The notes under the pieces were generated by a model that was not told where the DNA came from, made no database searches, and saw nothing but the letters and a program-made list of their open reading frames with translations. The translations under genes were made by a program, and so were the position numbers. 64,000 nt of DNA from Polaribacter sp. IC066 (GTDB taxonomy: Bacteria > Bacteroidota > Bacteroidia > Flavobacteriales > Flavobacteriaceae). Each line of letters starts with the position of its first letter. Positions within the stretch are counted from its first letter, which is position 1. The DNA lies in contig NZ_VORR01000015.1 in assembly GCF_007997085.1 (NCBI RefSeq), forward strand, positions 1 to 64,000, read 5' to 3'. Below, one piece after another: positions 25,372 to 34,539 of this stretch.

Positions 25372-27990
25372 TTATACCAAATAATCTTTAGCTTTTTCTA
25401 AAGCTTTTGCTATTCCGCCCGGATTTTTACCACCAGCCGTTGCAAAGAAATTCTGACCGCCACCGCCACCATGAATTAGTTTTCCTAATTCTCTTACAAC
25501 TTTGCCTGCATCGTAACCACGTTCATTTGCTAATTCTTTAGAAATATAACAGGTTAACATTGCTTTATCTTTAGAAGGGGCAGTAGCAAATAACATAAAT
25601 AAATTTTGATGTTCTTTACCGATTTCAAACGCTAAATTTTTAATTCCGTTAGGATCTAAATCTATTTTTGTTGCTAAAAATTGAACACCATTTATTTCTT
25701 GTAATTGGTTTTTTATTTCACCTGATACGTTTTGAGCTTTCTCTCTTAACAACTGCTCTATTTGTTTTTGTAAAGCAGTATTTTCATCTTGTAATTTCTG
25801 AACTGCTTTTGCAGGGTTTTTTGCGTTGTTTAAAAGTTCTTTTACTTGAAGTAAAGTTGTACTATTATCGGTGTAAAAATCTTTTACAGCGTCATTAGTA
25901 ATCGCTTCAATTCTTCGGATACCTGACGCAACTGCGCCTTCAGATTTTAATTTAAAATGCCAAATATCACTCGTGTTTTTTACATGAGTTCCGCCACAAA
26001 GTTCTACTGATTTTCCAAATTTAATTGCTCTAACCGTATCTCCATATTTCTCACCAAACAAAGCCATTGCGCCGTCATCAATTGCCTGTTGCATGGGTAT
26101 ATTTCTCTTTTCTACCAAAGGTAATTTACCCGAAATACGAGCATTTACAAAGTTTTCAACATCTTGTAATTCATCCGAGGTCATTTTAGAGAAATGAGAA
26201 AAATCAAAACGTACATAGTTCGCATTTACGGCAGAACCTTTCTGCTCTACATGTGTTCCTAGAACTTCTCTTAAAGCCTGATGTAATAGATGCGTAGCGG
26301 TATGATTACATTCTGTTTTAAAGCGATGCGGTTGATCAACAATCGCTTTAAAACTTTCGGTTAAATGAGCCGGAAGATTTTTTGTGAAATGAATAATGAC
26401 GTTGTTCTCTTTTTTAGTGTCTATAATATAAATGACATCACCATGCGAATCTTCTAAATATCCTTTATCACCAATTTGACCACCACCTTCGGGATAAAAT
26501 GGCGTTAAATTAAAGACTAATTGATACATTTCGCCATCTTTTTTAGAGGTTACTTTTCTGTATCTAGTAATTTTTACGTTGGTTTCTAAAAAATCATAGC
26601 CTACAAACTCTTCAACAGCATCCTCCTTTAAAATAGTCCAATCTTCTGTACTCATTTTACTTGCCGCACGCGATCTGTTTTTTTGTTTCTGTAATTCTTC
26701 TTCAAAACCTTTTTCATCTAAAGTATAGCCTTTTTCAGATAAAATTAAGGCTGTTAAATCGATCGGAAACCCGAAAGTATCATACAGTTCAAATACTTTA
26801 TCACCAGAAATTTGGTTTGTTTTGGATGCTGAAATAATACCATCAAGGAGTATTAAACCTTGGTCTAATGTTCTTAAAAAAGAGTTCTCTTCTTCTTTAA
26901 TTACATTTTCTATTAGTTGTTTTTGCGCCTTTAGTTCAGGAAAAGCAGTTCCCATTTTATCACTTAAAACAGCAACCAATCTATAAATAAAAGGTTCTTT
27001 TTTATCTAAAAATGTAAATCCGTAACGAATGGCTCTTCGCAAAATTCTACGAATTACATAACCTGCCCCTGTATTACTTGGCAGTTGGCCATCGGCAATA
27101 GAAAAAGCAACGGCTCTAACATGATCAGAAACTACGCGGGTTGCAATATCTTGTTCTTTATTTGAACCGTATTTTGTGTTGGTAATGGTTTCAATTTCTC
27201 TGATAATTGGTGTAAAAACATCGGTATCATAGTTAGATTGCACGTTTTGTAAAACCATACACAAACGCTCAAACCCCATACCAGTATCAATATGTTTGTT
27301 TGGTAAGTCTTCTAAAGACCCGTTGGCTTTTCTATTATACTGCATAAAAACCAAGTTCCATATTTCTACAACATGAGGATGATCTTGGTTGATTAAAGTT
27401 CTACCATCTACTTTTGCTTTTTCTTCTGCAGAACGAATATCTACATGAATTTCAGAGCAAGGTCCGCAAGGTCCTTGTTCGCCCATTTCCCAGAAATTAT
27501 CTTTTTTATTTCCTTTTAAAATTCTGTCTTCGGCAATAAATTGTTTCCATAGATCAAAAGCTTCTGTGTCTATTGCCAATTTATCAGCATCATCACTTCC
27601 TTCAAAAACAGTTACATATAATAGGTCTTTATCAATCTTATAAACTTCTGTAAGTAATTCCCAAGCCCAAGCAATTGCTTCTTTTTTAAAATAATCACCA
27701 AAAGACCAATTACCCAACATTTCAAACAATGTATGATGATAGGTATCATACCCAACTTCTTCTAAATCGTTGTGTTTACCAGAAACCCGTAAACATTTTT
27801 GAGAATCTGTAAGTCTGTTGCTTTTAGGAATTCCGTTTCCTAAAAAATATTCTTTAAAAGGGGCCATTCCAGAATTCACGAAGAGTAACGTAGGATCATC
27901 TTTGGTTACCATTGGAGCAGAAGGAACTATGACATGTGATTTTTTTTGAAAAAAGTCTAAAAAAGTAGCACGTATATCTTGAGATTTCAT
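25372..27990 (-). CDS. alaS: Alanyl-tRNA synthetase
   Basis: An 872-residue cytoplasmic enzyme charging tRNA-Ala. In order: class II catalytic core at about 1-240 ([35 protein letters not shown]), tRNA-recognition helices, the editing domain with [11 protein letters not shown] and the CGGTH zinc-binding motif (about 575-690), and the C-terminal DHHA1 domain with a Gly-rich [15 protein letters not shown] near the end. Full length with no breaks. Divergent from the M23 peptidase gene. Confidence 0.97.
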   Translation of the reverse strand: MKSQDIRATFLDFFQKKSHVIVPSAPMVTKDDPTLLFVNSGMAPFKEYFLGNGIPKSNRLTDSQKCLRVSGKHNDLEEVGYDTYHHTLFEMLGNWSFGDYFKKEAIAWAWELLTEVYKIDKDLLYVTVFEGSDDADKLAIDTEAFDLWKQFIAEDRILKGNKKDNFWEMGEQGPCGPCSEIHVDIRSAEEKAKVDGRTLINQDHPHVVEIWNLVFMQYNRKANGSLEDLPNKHIDTGMGFERLCMVLQNVQSNYDTDVFTPIIREIETITNTKYGSNKEQDIATRVVSDHVRAVAFSIADGQLPSNTGAGYVIRRILRRAIRYGFTFLDKKEPFIYRLVAVLSDKMGTAFPELKAQKQLIENVIKEEENSFLRTLDQGLILLDGIISASKTNQISGDKVFELYDTFGFPIDLTALILSEKGYTLDEKGFEEELQKQKNRSRAASKMSTEDWTILKEDAVEEFVGYDFLETNVKITRYRKVTSKKDGEMYQLVFNLTPFYPEGGGQIGDKGYLEDSHGDVIYIIDTKKENNVIIHFTKNLPAHLTESFKAIVDQPHRFKTECNHTATHLLHQALREVLGTHVEQKGSAVNANYVRFDFSHFSKMTSDELQDVENFVNARISGKLPLVEKRNIPMQQAIDDGAMALFGEKYGDTVRAIKFGKSVELCGGTHVKNTSDIWHFKLKSEGAVASGIRRIEAITNDAVKDFYTDNSTTLLQVKELLNNAKNPAKAVQKLQDENTALQKQIEQLLREKAQNVSGEIKNQLQEINGVQFLATKIDLDPNGIKNLAFEIGKEHQNLFMLFATAPSKDKAMLTCYISKELANERGYDAGKVVRELGKLIHGGGGGQNFFATAGGKNPGGIAKALEKAKDYLV

Positions 27991-28150
27991 AGAAGTGAAG
28001 TTTCCAACAAGTTGGATTATGTTAATTTATTTTTAAAAAAAACTACTTTAAAAAAGCAGTTGCAAAACATTTTGTAAATTTACCTGTTATTATAAAAAAA
28101 TTACTGTCAAATAAAATCATTTACTAAACAAAAATAGTACAATAAACATT

Positions 28151-29113
28151 ATGGCAAAAGTAAAATATTATTATGATGAGGATACCCTTTCTTACAGAAA
28201 AATTGCTGTAAAGAAGAGCGATCGGTATCGAAAAGTACTTTTTAGTTTTTTAGGCGTTATATTAATCGCTTTTTTTGGGTTTATTGGTTTTAGTCAGTTT
28301 TTAAAAACACCAAATGAATTGGCTACAGAGCGCGAATTAAAATACACAGAATTTAATCTTGAGTTAACAAACAAACAAGTAGACGAAATGTCTCAAGTTT
28401 TATTGCAAATGCAAGACAGAGATAATAATATATACAGAGCGTATTTTGAAGCAAATCCTATACCAGAAGAGCAACGTAAAGCTGGTTTTGGTGGGGTGAA
28501 TAGGTATAAGTATTTAGAAGGATATGACAATTCTGATTTGGTTAAAAGTGTTTCTAAAAAATTAGATATTCTATCTAAACAAATGTCTGTACAGTCTAAA
28601 TCTTTAGATGAAATTGTTGCTCTAGCCAAAGAAAAAGAAGGGATGTTAGCTTCAATTCCGGCAATTTTACCAATTACAAAGGGAGATTTCTATGTTGCTT
28701 CTGGTTATAAAATGAGAATGCACCCTATTTTAAAAATTAATAAATTTCATAAAGGAATGGATTTTACGGCTCCGAAAGGAACGCCCGTGTATGCATCAGG
28801 AAACGGTAAAATATATAGAGCGCAAAGAAGTAGCACGTACGGTAATGTAATTTATATAGATCATGGTTATGGCTATAAAACTATTTATGCGCATTTGAGT
28901 AAAATGGTTGTAAAGAGATATCAAGATGTGAAAAGAGGAGATTTAATTGGTTTTGTTGGCAATACAGGTTTGTCTGTTGCCCCACATTTACATTATGAAG
29001 TTCATAAAAATGACATTGCTTTAAATCCTATTAATTTTTATTACGGAGATTTGTCTTTAGAAGAGTTTGCAACCTTACAACAAGCATCAGAAGAAAGTCA
29101 GTCTTACGATTAA
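28151..29113 (+). CDS. M23 (LytM) family metallopeptidase, membrane-anchored
   Basis: A 320-residue protein with one membrane helix (about 29-49), a coiled stalk, and a C-terminal LytM domain cutting peptidoglycan peptides in the periplasm. The zinc ligands are in FHKGMDF (His, Asp) and HLHYEVH; IYAHLSK supplies the remaining His, so it looks catalytically complete. Followed by MerR; this M23-MerR order is common in Flavobacteriia. Confidence 0.92.
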   Translation: MAKVKYYYDEDTLSYRKIAVKKSDRYRKVLFSFLGVILIAFFGFIGFSQFLKTPNELATERELKYTEFNLELTNKQVDEMSQVLLQMQDRDNNIYRAYFEANPIPEEQRKAGFGGVNRYKYLEGYDNSDLVKSVSKKLDILSKQMSVQSKSLDEIVALAKEKEGMLASIPAILPITKGDFYVASGYKMRMHPILKINKFHKGMDFTAPKGTPVYASGNGKIYRAQRSSTYGNVIYIDHGYGYKTIYAHLSKMVVKRYQDVKRGDLIGFVGNTGLSVAPHLHYEVHKNDIALNPINFYYGDLSLEEFATLQQASEESQSYD

Positions 29114-29326
29114 TATGTTTTTTTAGTTAGATTGATGGAGATTAGGGTATAGATATACAGTTTTAGGTTAAATGAGTTGAGAAACAAAAGAGGCAAGAAC
29201 CAAGAGAATATATTTTAGCTATGAAGTTTTAGATTTAAAAGAAGTAAGAATCAAAAGCCAAGAAACAAGAAATTGGAGAAATAATTTTAGTTTAAATAGG
29301 AATTACCATAAGGATTTTTTATTTTT
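29114..29326. other. Spacer with low-complexity repeats
   Basis: Purine-rich DNA with recurrent AAGAACCAAGA, AATCAAAAGCCAAGAAACAA and similar phrases. It resembles degenerate tandem-repeat DNA often seen beside flavobacterial microsatellites. No gene is seen. Confidence 0.35.
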
Positions 29327-29459
29327 CGAATACCGAATACCGAATACCGAATACCGAATACCGAATACCGAATACCGAATACCGAATACCGAATACCGAA
29401 TACCGAATACCGAATACCGAATACCGAATACCGAATACCGAATACCGAATACCGAATAT
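29327..29459. repeat. 7-bp tandem repeat (CGAATAC), about 19 copies
   Basis: Eighteen exact copies of CGAATAC from 29327 to 29452 and a nineteenth changed to CGAATAT. The array ends 13 bases before the MerR start codon, within its leader. Because the unit is 7 bases, all frames on the minus strand are open and spell YSVFGIR repeatedly, but this is a by-product of the repeat. Copy number is likely variable. Confidence 0.95.
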
Positions 29460-29472
29460 TCAACACTAAAAA

Positions 29473-29802
29473 ATGCATATAGATTTACCCGAAAAGAGAT
29501 ATTATAAAATAGGTGAAGTGGCAACAGCCTTTAATGTAAATACTTCGTTAGTACGTTTTTGGGAGAAAGAATTTGCAATTATCAAACCTAAAAAGAATGC
29601 AAAAGGCAACCGACTTTTTACTCCAGAAGATATTAAAAACTTTAAATTAATATTCAATTTAGTAAAAGAACGTGGTTTTACTTTAGAAGGAGCGAAACAA
29701 AAGCTTAAGAAAAATCCTGAAGCAATCTTTAATACTCACGAAATTATTAGTAGATTAGAAGCTGTAAAAGCAGAACTTCAAAATATTAAGAATCAACTTT
29801 AA
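29473..29802 (+). CDS. MerR-family transcriptional regulator
   Basis: A 109-residue protein with the MerR-type DNA-binding domain: YYKIGEVATAFNVNTSLVRFWEKEF and the wing region RLFTPEDIKNFKLIFNLVKERGFTLEGAKQKL. The C-terminus is a short helix for dimerisation; there is no effector domain or metal-binding Cys. Target unknown. The 7-bp repeat array occupies its leader, so repeat length could tune its expression. Confidence 0.9.
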   Translation: MHIDLPEKRYYKIGEVATAFNVNTSLVRFWEKEFAIIKPKKNAKGNRLFTPEDIKNFKLIFNLVKERGFTLEGAKQKLKKNPEAIFNTHEIISRLEAVKAELQNIKNQL

Positions 29803-29872
29803 AGTTTCTATTTTACACTATTATTCGTAATAAATAAATTTTAATTTATTAAGAATACATAGTTTTTTTATT

Positions 29873-29892
29873 TTACTATGCATGCATAGTAA
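29873..29892. promoter_or_regulatory. 20-bp perfect palindrome, probable repressor operator
   Basis: TTACTATGCATGCATAGTAA is a perfect 20-bp palindrome, placed directly upstream of the -7 box of the acyl-CoA dehydrogenase operon, in the -33/-7 spacer where a repressor would block polymerase. The size and symmetry fit a TetR-type acyl-CoA sensor. No TetR gene is in the window; the neighbouring MerR protein is another candidate. Confidence 0.6.
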
Positions 29893-29899
29893 TTTTCAT

Positions 29900-29907
29900 T
29901 ATATTTG
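29900..29907 (+). promoter_or_regulatory. -7 promoter element (TAtaTTTG) of the acyl-CoA dehydrogenase operon
   Basis: TATATTTG, 65 bases upstream of the start codon and 7 bases after the palindrome. Exact match to TAnnTTTG. Confidence 0.6.
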
Positions 29908-29972
29908 AAGATGTAGAAGCTGTTTAATCTGCAGATACAAGTAGTAAAAATTCACAAAAAAAATTCAAGAAA

Positions 29973-31787
29973 ATGCAAAAAAAGTATGTAGACCTCGAAA
30001 CACTTAAATACATACTTTATGATATTCATCAATTAGAAGATTTACTTACAAGAGAAAGATTCAAAGAACACGATATAGAGTCTTTAGATTTGTTTATCGA
30101 TTCAGTAAAAGAATTTTCTGATAGAGAGTTGTATCCATATTTTAAAGAAATGGACGAAACGCCCGCATATCATAAAGACGGAACTGTAATTGTGCACAAA
30201 CAAGTTCAAAAAGTGATGCACCAATCTGGTGAAATGGGCATCATCTCCGCCTGTTTTGATTATGAGGATGGTGGATTACAAATTCCGTTTTCTGCACTAC
30301 AAGCCGCGGTTTATATTATGGATGCTGCTAATAATCATTTGCCAGGATACCCCAGTTTAACGCAAGGAGCTGCAGAATTAATTGTAGAATTTGGAACCGA
30401 TGCTTTGAAAGAAACCTATATACCAAATATGTTATCGGGAGTTTGGGGAGGCACCATGTGTTTAACAGAGCCACAAGCAGGAAGTTCACTTTCTGATATT
30501 ACCACAAAAGCAACACCAACCAAAGACGAATTTTATAAAATTTCTGGACAGAAAATATTTATTTCTGGTGGCGATCATCAATTTGCAGAAAATATTGTGC
30601 ATTTAGTGTTGGCAAGAATTGAAGGAGCTCCAAAAGGAACCAAGGGAATTTCTCTATTTGTAGTTCCTAAAAATAGATTACAAGAAGACGGAACTTTAAC
30701 CTATAATGATGTAATGACGGTTGCTGATTTTCAGAAAATGGGTCAAAAAGGCTATTGCACAACACATTTAGGTTTTGGTGATACAAATGATTGTAGAGGT
30801 TGGTTAGTTGGTGAAGAGCACAAGGGTTTAAAACAAATGTTTTTGATGATGAATGGCGCAAGAATAGCTGTTGGTAGAGGCGCTGCAGCAATTGCAATGG
30901 CAGCCTACAGAACTTCTTTGCACTATGCAAACGAAAGACCACAAGGAAGAAAATTATCTGCGGACGGAAAGAAGAATCCAACAGAAAAGCAGAGTTTAAT
31001 TATAGAACATCCAGATGTTAGAAGGATGTTATTATTGCAAAAATCTATTGTAGAAGGTTCTTTAAGTTTGGTCATGTTAGCTTCAAAATATCAAGATATT
31101 TTAACTACGGCGACATCCGAAGAAGAGAAAGAAAAATATCATTTATTATTAGAAGTGATTATTCCTATTGTAAAAACATATCCATCAGAAGCGGGCGCAG
31201 AATCGGTTAATAATGGTCTGCAAGTTTTAGGAGGTTATGGTTTCTGTACCGATTTTTCTTTGCAACAATATTATAGAGATATTAGAATTTATGCCTTGTA
31301 TGAGGGTACAACAGGTATTCAATCTCAAGATTTGTTGGGTAGAAAAGTTACCATGCAAAACGGAAAAGGATTAGAGTTGTTATCTGCAGAAATTTTAAAA
31401 ACAATTATTGCGGCTTCTAATGATGAAGATTTAAAAGGATATGCTACTATTTTAGGAGATAAATTAACGCTTTCTCAAAAAGTATTAGGTCATTTAATGC
31501 CTTTTGCTATGAAAGGGAATCACGAGCGCTATTTAGCAGATGCCAATTTATTCATGGAATATATGAGTATTGTTGTTTTAGGATGGTTGTGGTTAGAAAT
31601 GGCTGTGGATGGTAAAACCGAGTTAAAAAATGGGGACAGAAAATATTCAGAAACTTTTTATGAAAGTAAAATTCATACAATGAAATTCTATTTTAAATAT
31701 GAGGTTCCAAAAACAATTTCACTCGCAGAATCTTTAATGAATGATGAGGTAATTACCATTAAAAAAGACAAAGAATATATTTTATAA
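29973..31787 (+). CDS. Long-form acyl-CoA dehydrogenase (FadE5-like)
   Basis: A 604-residue flavoenzyme that introduces the alpha-beta double bond in acyl-CoA. Visible are an N-terminal helical domain, MCLTEPQAGSSLSDITTKA and ISGQKIFISGGDH (FAD/substrate region), VNNGLQVLGGYGF, and the catalytic base Glu444 in ALYEGTTGIQSQDLLGRK. The C-terminal ~130 residues are the extra helical domain of 600-residue members such as FadE5. It overlaps the following SDR gene by one base (TAATG), and its promoter carries a palindromic operator. Confidence 0.92.
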   Translation: MQKKYVDLETLKYILYDIHQLEDLLTRERFKEHDIESLDLFIDSVKEFSDRELYPYFKEMDETPAYHKDGTVIVHKQVQKVMHQSGEMGIISACFDYEDGGLQIPFSALQAAVYIMDAANNHLPGYPSLTQGAAELIVEFGTDALKETYIPNMLSGVWGGTMCLTEPQAGSSLSDITTKATPTKDEFYKISGQKIFISGGDHQFAENIVHLVLARIEGAPKGTKGISLFVVPKNRLQEDGTLTYNDVMTVADFQKMGQKGYCTTHLGFGDTNDCRGWLVGEEHKGLKQMFLMMNGARIAVGRGAAAIAMAAYRTSLHYANERPQGRKLSADGKKNPTEKQSLIIEHPDVRRMLLLQKSIVEGSLSLVMLASKYQDILTTATSEEEKEKYHLLLEVIIPIVKTYPSEAGAESVNNGLQVLGGYGFCTDFSLQQYYRDIRIYALYEGTTGIQSQDLLGRKVTMQNGKGLELLSAEILKTIIAASNDEDLKGYATILGDKLTLSQKVLGHLMPFAMKGNHERYLADANLFMEYMSIVVLGWLWLEMAVDGKTELKNGDRKYSETFYESKIHTMKFYFKYEVPKTISLAESLMNDEVITIKKDKEYIL

Positions 31788-32560
31788 TGAATATAAAAAA
31801 ACAATTTAATTTAGAGGGTAAAGTTGCAATCATCACAGGTTCAAGCAAAGGAATCGGAAAAGCAATTGCAAAAGGATTGGCACAAAATGGCGCACAGGTT
31901 GTAATTTCTAGCAGAAGTCAAGAAGCTTGTAACGAGGTTGCAAAAGAATTTACAGCCGAAGGTTTAAAAGCAATAGGAATAGCCTGTCATATTGGGAAAG
32001 AAGATCAACGTAAAAACTTGGTCGAGAAAACAATGGAAGCTTTTGGACGCATAGATATTTTAGTAAATAACGCGGCTATTAATCCGGTTTACAGTCCGAT
32101 TGAAGAGGTAGATCCTACAATTTTTGATAAAATTATGGATGTGAATGTAAAAGCGCCTTGGTCTTTATCAAACTTGGTTTTACCACATTTAAAAGCCAAT
32201 AAAAATGGAAGTATTATTAACATAGCATCTGTTGAAGCATTAACTCCTGGTTTTGGATTAGGAATTTATAGCACAAGTAAAGCAGCTATTTTAATGTTGA
32301 CAAAGAATCAAGCAAAAGAATGGGGACCATATGGTGTTAAAGCCAACGCAATTTGCCCAGGATTAATCAAAACAAAATTCAGTGCAGCGTTGTGGCAAAA
32401 TGAAAAAATGCTACATAAGTTAGAAAGATCAATACCAAGCGGAAGAATGGGAATGCCAGAAGAAATAGTTGGTTTGGCTTGTTTATTAGCTTCGGATGCG
32501 GGTAATTATATGACGGGTGGCGTGTATACTGCAGATGGTGGTTATATGATTGCGGGGTAA
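31787..32560 (+). CDS. Short-chain dehydrogenase/reductase
   Basis: A 257-residue classical SDR: TGSSKGIG (17-24) for NAD(P) binding, NNAAINP, and catalytic Ser148, Tyr161 and Lys165 in GIYSTSKAA. The PG motif is CPGLIKTKF, and the C-terminus has MTGGVYTADGGYMI. Coupling to the acyl-CoA dehydrogenase suggests 3-hydroxyacyl-CoA oxidation or a related step of lipid breakdown; the exact substrate is not readable. Confidence 0.9.
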   Translation: MNIKKQFNLEGKVAIITGSSKGIGKAIAKGLAQNGAQVVISSRSQEACNEVAKEFTAEGLKAIGIACHIGKEDQRKNLVEKTMEAFGRIDILVNNAAINPVYSPIEEVDPTIFDKIMDVNVKAPWSLSNLVLPHLKANKNGSIINIASVEALTPGFGLGIYSTSKAAILMLTKNQAKEWGPYGVKANAICPGLIKTKFSAALWQNEKMLHKLERSIPSGRMGMPEEIVGLACLLASDAGNYMTGGVYTADGGYMIAG

Positions 32561-32627
32561 AAGTAATAGTTTCTTTGAAGTTAAAAATAAGATGAAGTAT
32601 TTTTAAAACTTTAGGTGTTTTTGAAAT

Positions 32628-32931
32628 ATGAAAATAGATGATAAAAATATCAATTTGATAAAAAAAGCTTTGTAAAGAGTATAAAGTCCGAAGTTTCTCG
32701 GCCTTTGGCTCCGTTTTACGTGATGATTTTAATGAGAATTCAGATATAGATTTTGCAGTTGATTTTAATGAAAATGATCCTTTTAAATACACGGATTTGT
32801 ATTTTCAATTCAAAGAAAAGTTAGAGGAATTATTAAAACGTCAAATAGATTTAATTGAAGAGAGAGGGATTAAAAATCAATATTTTAGAAAGGAGTTAGA
32901 TAAAACAAAAGTCCTCATTTATGGACTATAG
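32628..32931 (+). pseudogene. MntA-type nucleotidyltransferase antitoxin, frameshifted
   Basis: The ATG at 32628 gives MKIDDKNINLIKKAL and then TAA. Past a run of seven A, the next frame reads KLCKEYKVRSFSAFGSVLR, DDFNENSDIDFAVDFNEN and on to TAG at 32929. GSVLRDDFNENSDIDFAV is the GSx10DxD signature of minimal nucleotidyltransferases, the antitoxin that AMPylates HepT in type VII toxin-antitoxin systems. The length of 304 bases is one over a multiple of three; six A instead of seven would restore a 100-residue protein. Confidence 0.75.
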
Positions 32932-33189
32932 AATTAACGCTTGGTTAGAGGATATCATAAGGTCTATTGATGAAATTTATGACTTCTTACCAGAGAAAAG
33001 AGATTTTTTTGAATATCAAAATGATTTAAAAAACAAAAAAAAGCGGTAGAAAGAAATATTGAGATTATAGGAGAAGCTATAAATAGAATTGCACATGAAT
33101 ACGACAATATTTCTGATGAAGTTATTTGGACGATTATCATAAAGGAATTACCAAAGTTGAGGACAGAAATTATTCTTTTACTGCAATAA
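32921..33189 (+). pseudogene. HepT-type HEPN RNase toxin, frameshifted and internally deleted
   Basis: Overlaps the end of the MntA gene by 11 bases. The first frame reads MDYRINAWLEDIIRSIDEIY, then FLPEKRDFFEYQNDLK, and stops at 33047. After the A6-C-A8 tract (33028-33042) the frame shifts and reads KAVERNIEIIGEAINRIAHE, then YDNISDEVIWTI to TAA at 33187. In HepT a ~25-residue segment normally separates GEAINR from the catalytic RNxxxH; here they run straight together, so the segment is lost and the motif is incomplete. The toxin is probably dead. Confidence 0.72.
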
Positions 33190-33325
33190 ATTATGTAAGT
33201 ATGTATTTTAAACCTCTTTATTTTTGTCATTAAATTTCACATAAAATCATCCTAATTTAAGGGTGATTTATAAGTATTAAAAAGTTTCATCAACTAAAAA
33301 AAAGCTAAATAACTAATAAATCGCT

Positions 33326-34528
33326 ATGAAAATACTTCACACCGCAGATTGGCATTTAGGGCACAGACTCCACGAAAATTCGCAATTAGAAGAACAAACC
33401 TTGTTTTTAAAGTGGATTGAAAATTATATCAATGACACAAAAATTGATGTGCTTTTAATTTCTGGAGATATTTTTGATTCTGCTTCGCCATCTAATCAGA
33501 GCATGAAAATGTACTATAACTTTTTGATGAGGTTGAAAGCTACAAGCTGTAAATCTGTGATTATTACTGGAGGAAATCATGATTCTGCAGGGATTTTAAA
33601 CGCACCAAAAGATGTGTTAGAAGCACTTTCTATAAAGGTGGTTGGCAAAGCAACGGAAGCGATAGAAGATGAGGTTTTTGAAATTGATATAGATAACGAA
33701 AAAGTAATTATTGCAGCCGTTCCGTATTTGCGCGATGGCGATATTAGACGCGCCGTTGCAGGTGAATCTTTTGAAGATTTAACAGATAAATATAAAACAG
33801 CCTTAATTAATCATTATCAGGCGGCGGCAGATCAATGCAAATTGATAAATACAAACAACGCCCCAGTAATTGCGATGGGACATTTATTTGCGGTTGGAGG
33901 TACAATTTCTGACAGTGAGCAAAATATTTATGTGGGAACTTTGGGGCATATTGGCGCTGCAGATTTCCCAACGTATTTTGATTATATTGCTTTAGGACAT
34001 CTACACAGACCTCAAATTATTGGCGGTAACGAGAAAGTACGGTATTCAGGTTCGCCAAATATTTTGAGTTTTAGTGAAGTTAATTATGATAAAAAAGTAC
34101 TTGTTTTAACGGTTGAAGAAAACAAAATAACTACTATAACAGATGCTGTAATTCCGTGTTTTAGGAACTTTTACAGGGTAACAGGTACTCTACAAGAATG
34201 CATGGAACAGTTTCCGAATTTGATTTCTAATGCTTACGATTTAACGCCTTGGGTTGAAATTATCTTGAAGGAAAATCATACCATAAATACAGATGCATTA
34301 AAAAAAGAAGCTGAAAAATATTCATTTGAAATTTTAAAAATAGCGTTAAAAAAGCAGCAAACTAATATCGGAATTGAGGAACTTTTAAAAAACACAAAAT
34401 CGATTAAAGAATTAATGCCAAGGGATGTTTTTAAATTAAAATGTAAAGAAATGGGTGTTAATCTAGACGAAAAACCGCAGGTTTTAGATGCTTTTAACGA
34501 AATTTTACAAGCCGTTAAAAATCAGTAA
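33326..34528 (+). CDS. sbcD: Exonuclease SbcD (Mre11-like subunit)
   Basis: A 400-residue metallophosphoesterase nuclease subunit. Phosphoesterase motifs in order: HTADWHLGHRLHE, LLISGDIFDSASPS, ITGGNHDSA, AMGHLFAV and ALGHLHRPQ. With SbcC it opens hairpins and trims protein-blocked double-strand ends. The C-terminal ~130 residues are the capping and SbcC-binding region. It starts after a spacer with a weak hairpin (33243-33269) and is followed 11 bases later by sbcC. Confidence 0.95.
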   Translation: MKILHTADWHLGHRLHENSQLEEQTLFLKWIENYINDTKIDVLLISGDIFDSASPSNQSMKMYYNFLMRLKATSCKSVIITGGNHDSAGILNAPKDVLEALSIKVVGKATEAIEDEVFEIDIDNEKVIIAAVPYLRDGDIRRAVAGESFEDLTDKYKTALINHYQAAADQCKLINTNNAPVIAMGHLFAVGGTISDSEQNIYVGTLGHIGAADFPTYFDYIALGHLHRPQIIGGNEKVRYSGSPNILSFSEVNYDKKVLVLTVEENKITTITDAVIPCFRNFYRVTGTLQECMEQFPNLISNAYDLTPWVEIILKENHTINTDALKKEAEKYSFEILKIALKKQQTNIGIEELLKNTKSIKELMPRDVFKLKCKEMGVNLDEKPQVLDAFNEILQAVKNQ

Positions 34529-34539
34529 AAGGAGTTCCT

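Noticed and set aside
29327..29459. Possible CRISPR array
   Set aside because: The units are 7 bases with no spacers and no cas genes nearby.
29287..29524. Minus-strand proteins made of repeated YSVFGIR across the 7-bp repeat
   Set aside because: All three frames give the same heptad because the unit is 7 bases; there is no start signal or non-repeat domain.
32964..33230. Minus-strand 88-residue frame in the HepT region
   Set aside because: It is antisense to a recognisable, though broken, HepT sequence.
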